The translations under genes and the position numbers were made by a program. The notes beneath the pieces are model-generated. The model ran no database searches. It was given only the letters and a program-made list of their open reading frames with translations, and was not told where the DNA came from. Shown here one piece after another: positions 60,577 through 64,000 of a stretch of DNA of 64,000 nt (positions are counted from its first letter, which is position 1; each line of letters opens with the position of its first letter). Where the stretch lies: positions 310,001 to 374,000 of the forward strand of contig CAVPOQ010000003.1 in NCBI GenBank assembly GCA_963707145.1. Direction: 5' to 3'. Source of the DNA: RPQJ01 sp963707145. GTDB taxonomy: Bacteria; Pseudomonadota; Gammaproteobacteria; Steroidobacterales; Steroidobacteraceae.

Positions 60577-62325
60577 TCACCCGGCATTCGGCGCGGCGGG
60601 CGCGAGCCACTCCGTGACCAGCTGCAGACGCTCGGCGCCGCCATAGTCATTGAGCGCGGCGCGATAGGCCACATCGACCACGTCCTGCGGCCGCACGGCG
60701 CACGCACGCGGATCATCGAGGTGACGGAACGCGATCGCGTCGGCGAGCTCGCCCGACGGCGTCCGCAGCCGCAGCTTCAGATGCCGTCCGCCAAGGACCC
60801 GCGTGTCGAGCACCGCGAAGCGCCCGTCGAACAGCGGCTCGGCGAAGCCCGACCCCCACGGCCCACCCTCGCGCAGCGCGACGGCCGTGCCCGCGTTGAA
60901 CTCCCCGGGTTCGAGCGGCCCGTCGGTGTGCAGGTCGCCGCCCAGCGCATCGTCGCCAGCAGCACGCGCGACCTCGACGGCGAACGCCTGGCGGAACTCG
61001 TCGAGCTTCGCCTCGTGCAGGGTCATCCCCGCGGCCATCGCGTGCCCGCCGAAGCGTTCGAGCAGACCGGGGTGATGCGCGGCCACCGCGTCGAGCACGT
61101 CGCGCACGTGCAGTCCCGGCACCGAGCGGGCCGAGCCCTTGAGCCAGCCGTCGCCCGCCGGTGCGAATGCGATCACCGGCCGCTGCACGCGCTCCTTGAC
61201 GCGCGAGGCCACGAGGCCGATCACGCCCTGGTGCCACCCCTCGTCGTGCAGGCACAGGCCAGCGGGCAGCTCACCCTCGAGCGTGCCGAGCAGCGCCTCG
61301 ACCTGCACGAGCGCCTCGCCCTGCATGCGCGCCTCGATCCCGCGCCGCTCGCTGTTGAGCTGCGAGAGGCGCCCGGCGATGGCGCGCGCCTCGGCTGCAT
61401 CGCCGGTGAGCAGGCACTCGACGCCGAGCGTCATGTCCTCGAGCCGGCCGGCGGCGTTGAGGCGCGGCCCGACCTGGAAGCCGAGGTCCTGCGCGACCAC
61501 CGAGCCGGGCCTCCGCCCCGCGACCTCGAGCAGTGCAGCGAGGCCCGCGGCGCAGCGGCCCGCCCGGATGCGCCGCAGTCCCTGCGCCACCAGCACACGG
61601 TTGTTGAAGTCGAGCGGCACGACGTCGGCGACCGTGCCGAGTGCGACGAGGTCGAGCAGGTCGGCCGGGTTCGTGCCGGCACCCGAGGGCAGCTCGCCTG
61701 CTTCGCGCAGGCGGTGCGTGAGCGCCGCCATCACGTAGAAGGCCACGCCCACGCCGGCGAGCGACTTCGAGGCAAAGCGATCGCCGGGCAGGTTCGGATT
61801 GACGATCGCGGTGGCCTCCGGCAGTGCCGGCCCGGGCAGGTGGTGATCGGTGACCAGCACGGCGATGCCACGGCGGCGCGCCTCGGCCACGCCCTCGAGC
61901 GAGGACACGCCGTTGTCGACGGTGACGATCAGGTCGGGTCGCTCGCCGGCCGCGACGCCCACGATCGCCGGCGTGAGCCCGTAGCCGAAACGGAAGCGGT
62001 CTGGCACCAGAAAGCGCGGGTCCTCGAAGCCGAGGCGGCGCAGCTGGCGGATCACGAGCGCGGTGCTGGTGGCACCGTCGGCGTCGAAGTCGCCGACCAC
62101 CAGCACGCGGCGGCGCTCGCGGCGGCAGTCGCGCAGCAGCTCCACGGCCGCCTCGACGCCGCCGAGCGAACCCACCGGCAGCAGCCGCTCGAGGCCGAGA
62201 TCGAGTTCATCCGCGCGGCTCAGGCCGCGGCCGGCGTACACGCGCCGCAGCACGGGATGCAGCGATTCCGGCAGCGTGCCGCACCCGGCTGCGACCTGCC
62301 GGCGCAGGATGCGCCGCTCGCTCAC
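60577..62325 (-). CDS. recJ: Single-stranded-DNA exonuclease RecJ
   Basis: A 5'-3' exonuclease in recombination and mismatch repair. The 582-residue DHH-family protein has motif I VVGDFDADGATSTALVI, the motif around VTVDNGVSS, the DHH motif in VLVTDHHLPGPALPEATAIV, and the DHHA1 domain with RFGGHAMAAGMTL. An OB-like C-terminal part follows (VLGGRHLKLRLRTPSGELAD). GTG 62325 is chosen because it overlaps the upstream stop (GTGA) and gives SERRILRRQV. It is somewhat divergent but complete. Confidence 0.95.
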   Translation of the reverse strand: MSERRILRRQVAAGCGTLPESLHPVLRRVYAGRGLSRADELDLGLERLLPVGSLGGVEAAVELLRDCRRERRRVLVVGDFDADGATSTALVIRQLRRLGFEDPRFLVPDRFRFGYGLTPAIVGVAAGERPDLIVTVDNGVSSLEGVAEARRRGIAVLVTDHHLPGPALPEATAIVNPNLPGDRFASKSLAGVGVAFYVMAALTHRLREAGELPSGAGTNPADLLDLVALGTVADVVPLDFNNRVLVAQGLRRIRAGRCAAGLAALLEVAGRRPGSVVAQDLGFQVGPRLNAAGRLEDMTLGVECLLTGDAAEARAIAGRLSQLNSERRGIEARMQGEALVQVEALLGTLEGELPAGLCLHDEGWHQGVIGLVASRVKERVQRPVIAFAPAGDGWLKGSARSVPGLHVRDVLDAVAAHHPGLLERFGGHAMAAGMTLHEAKLDEFRQAFAVEVARAAGDDALGGDLHTDGPLEPGEFNAGTAVALREGGPWGSGFAEPLFDGRFAVLDTRVLGGRHLKLRLRTPSGELADAIAFRHLDDPRACAVRPQDVVDVAYRAALNDYGGAERLQLVTEWLAPAAPNAG

Positions 62326-63330
62326 GTCGCGACCTCGCCCAGGGCCGTGGCTCGCCCAGTGGCTGCGGACGCCGCCAGAACCGCCAGCGTGCGCGGCGGT
62401 CGAGCTCGAGCACCACGGGACCCGCGTGCACGGCGACCGCATCGACGCTCCGTCGCTCGAGCCCCGAGCGCAAGCGGGCAAGCACGTCCTGCTCCAGCGG
62501 CTGCAGCGGTACCGCGCCATCGCCCCCGGGTGGCATGCCGATGCCGAGCCGAAGCGTGGAAATTTCGCCAGCGAGCGCGGCGTCAAGCGCACCGGGCGCA
62601 CCGGTGCGTCCGCCGTGCAGACGCCAGAGACCCGCGAGCCAGTCGTCGTCGGTGAGCAGCAGGCCGTCGGTCCCGCCCGTCACCGTGGCTGCGGCACCGA
62701 AGCCCCACAGCCACACGGAGTTCGCCGGCGGCAACCCGCGCGCTGCGCGGCGCGCGTTCACCGGATGGTCGTGCAGGATCATCTGCGCCTCGTTCACCCA
62801 GGCGCGGACGCGCGACGCGTCGCGTCCCGCGGGCAGCAGCTCGCGCAGGTTGCCGCCGACGGACGGACCCGGCTCCGGCACGCGGCATTCGAGCCTGTCC
62901 GGACACCTGCACAGCCAGCCGCGCCCGGGGACATCCTGCAGATCGAATCCTGCGCCATCGAGCCGCCGGTTGAGATCGGCCACCAGCGCGGCCGATTCCC
63001 CCGGCTCGAGCGGCAGCGGCACAGGGCCTGCCAGACGGAGGTGATCCAGCGCCGTGACGAGGTGTACCGGTGCGGCGCAGGCCCACGTGCCCGCGGCCGG
63101 GGCACCGCGCCACGCCGCCTGCACACAGGGCCCGGCCGGGAAACGACCGCAGACGGTCGGTACCCAGCGACGCGTCCTCGAGCAGCCAGTCGCGCCACGG
63201 AAGCGTTGCCGGCGAACGATCCGCGCGTGCGAGCAGCCACTGCAGCGCGGGCAGCGGCGCGCCCCCGGCAAGCGCCCCGTCGGCGGTCGCCAGCGAGCCA
63301 CGGCACGGCGACACGCAATTGGCGCGGCAT
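62322..63330 (-). CDS. rpfE: RpfE-like protein (phosphoglycerate-mutase-like family), frameshifted
   Basis: This is related to RpfE of Xanthomonas, a protein of unknown biochemical role encoded next to recJ in the rpf region. The N-terminus is MPRQLRVAVPWLA. After a slip near 63290 it reads TADGALAGGAPLPALQWLLA and PWRDWLLEDASLG, then after a second slip near 63150 LVTALDHLRLAGPVPLPLEP, the Cys/Arg-containing GRGWLCRCPDRLECRVPEPG, and MILHDHPVNARRAARGLPPA followed by NSVWLWGFGA, the family's most conserved block. The C-terminal frame is uncertain; the stop at 62322 is chosen from the overlap with recJ. Some databases label homologues as cofactor-independent phosphoglycerate mutases, for which there is no support here. 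Confidence 0.8.
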
Positions 63331-63397
63331 GCCGCTCACGTCCGCCGCCCGCCGGGCACGATGACCGCGTCGCCGGGCATCGGGTAAGGTAGACGCG

Positions 63398-63769
63398 ATG
63401 AAGTTCACCCTCGACCGTCCCGGCGTCGCGCACCTGGTGCGCGCGTACGCGCCAGGGCTGGTGCGCATCGGCGACCGCGACATCGCCTCGAGCGTGATCG
63501 TCAGCGCCGCGATCCTGATCGAGCCCTGGCGGCCGCGCCACGCCGGGGACCTCGCTGCCGCCGACCTCGAGCCCGCGATCGCGCTCGCGCCCGAGGTGCT
63601 GCTGATCGGCACCGGGCCACGGCAGGTGTTCCCGGGGCCGGCGATCTTCGCGGCGCTGCACGCGGCCCGCATCGGCTTCGAGATCATGGACACGGGTGCG
63701 GCCTGCCGCACGTACAACGTGCTCGTGGCCGAGGAACGCCGCGTCGCAGCAGCGCTGATGCTCGAGTAG
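63398..63769 (+). CDS. Mth938/DUF498-domain protein (NDUFAF3-like)
   Basis: A 123-residue single-domain protein of the Mth938-like fold: IASSVIVSAAILIEPWRPRH, LAPEVLLIGTGPRQVFPGPA and FEIMDTGAACRTYNVLVAEE, the family's conserved G-T-G and D-T-x-A-A-x-R-T-Y-N-x-L blocks. The mitochondrial relative NDUFAF3 assists complex I assembly, while bacterial members have no proven function and often sit near secF or pcm. It is divergent from rpfE by 67 bases and has an intact frame. Confidence 0.88.
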   Translation: MKFTLDRPGVAHLVRAYAPGLVRIGDRDIASSVIVSAAILIEPWRPRHAGDLAAADLEPAIALAPEVLLIGTGPRQVFPGPAIFAALHAARIGFEIMDTGAACRTYNVLVAEERRVAAALMLE

Positions 63770-63836
63770 CACGGCGGCCGGCGCCGTCCGGCGGACGCGC
63801 ACCCTGCACGCGCCGCCGTCGGGCCTGGCCGGCCCG

Positions 63837-64000
63837 TCAAGCCAGCCCCTGCAGCAGCGGCACGAAAGTCGCCGGTCCGAGCGTCTCGCGTTCGAAGTGC
63901 TGCCGCGGCGCGTGATGCGCACCAGCTGCTGCTCGCGGTCCGGGCCCACCGGCATCACCAGCCGCCCGCCGTTGCCGAGCTGCTCGAGCAGCGCCGGCGG
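63837..64000 (-). CDS. pcm: Protein-L-isoaspartate O-methyltransferase, C-terminal part (runs off the window, frameshifted)
   Basis: This is the C-terminal end of Pcm, which methylates isoaspartyl residues for repair of damaged proteins. The visible part reads PPALLEQLGNGGRLVMPVGP, then REQQLVRITRRG, the family's final beta-strands. A one-base slip near 63895-63900 then gives HFERETLGPATFVPLLQGLA with a TGA at 63837. The catalytic and AdoMet-binding portions lie beyond the right edge. Confidence 0.85.
   Translation of the reverse strand, partial: AGAARAARQRRAAGDAGGPGPRAAAGAHHAPRQHFERETLGPATFVPLLQGLA

Noticed and set aside
63330..63398. RpfE annotated as a phosphoglycerate mutase
   Set aside because: None of the metal-binding or serine-nucleophile motifs of cofactor-independent phosphoglycerate mutase are visible; homologue labels appear to be annotation transfer.

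Overview
The window is about 64 kb of GC-rich, densely packed bacterial chromosome. Gene content and order point to a gammaproteobacterium near the Xanthomonadales/Nevskiales lineages (inference). The pointers are a lexA-imuA-imuB-imuC SOS mutasome, an rpoE-rseA-rseB-rseC-lepA-lepB-rnc-era-recO-pdxJ-acpS block, an exbB-exbD-msbA-lpxK-kdsB block, and lysS-prfB-recJ next to an rpfE-like gene as in Xanthomonas. I saw no rRNA, tRNA, CRISPR array, insertion sequence or phage gene.

Layout. 0-3.5 kb: SOS cassette on the minus strand (imuC partial, imuB, imuA, lexA) with tandem SOS boxes. 3.5-8.3 kb: alanine-zipper lipoprotein, L,D-transpeptidase, DUF1232 protein, the yceD-rpmF-plsX operon (minus) and maf. 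8.3-13 kb: rluC, rne and a low-molecular-weight tyrosine phosphatase. 13-18 kb: accessory secreted proteins (an S1-type protease with C-terminal repeats, a membrane-anchored PQQ-type beta-propeller), a VOC protein and an isoprenylcysteine methyltransferase homologue. 18-30 kb: yciH, rluF, then envelope genes on the minus strand: lolC-lolE-lolD, comEC, exbB-exbD-msbA-lpxK-Trm112-like-kdsB-LAB_N. 30-34 kb: small secreted protein and mfd.

34-38.4 kb is the most unusual part: a plus-strand trio bordered by two gene-poor stretches. It has a PerM/AI-2E-type permease fused to a cobalamin-binding-like module that lacks the axial histidine, an encapsulated-ferritin (EncFtn) homologue with no encapsulin-targeting tail and no encapsulin gene, and a phospholipase-D-type cardiolipin synthase.

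38.4-57 kb is one long minus-strand run, transcribed from 57 kb down: sdhAF4-like, sdhC-D-A-B-E, ygfX, rpoE-rseA-rseB-rseC, glutaredoxin-like, lepA, lepB, DUF4845, rnc, era, recO, pdxJ, acpS, exonuclease, rlmD, CYTH, nagZ, GGDEF. It joins complex II and its assembly factors to the envelope-stress sigma factor and to translation and RNA processing. Many junctions are 4-nt ATGA or GTGA overlaps. 57-64 kb: ygfZ, lysS, prfB (with its recoding site), recJ, rpfE, an Mth938-like protein and the 3' end of pcm.

Quality note. Many conserved genes need one or more single-base corrections to read through, densely in the first 8 kb and then at lexA, mfd, lepB, rseB, rluF, ygfZ, rpfE and pcm. Several are compensating insertion/deletion pairs inside conserved motifs, so they look like sequencing errors rather than pseudogenes. 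Spans for those genes are given from true start to true stop across the shift.
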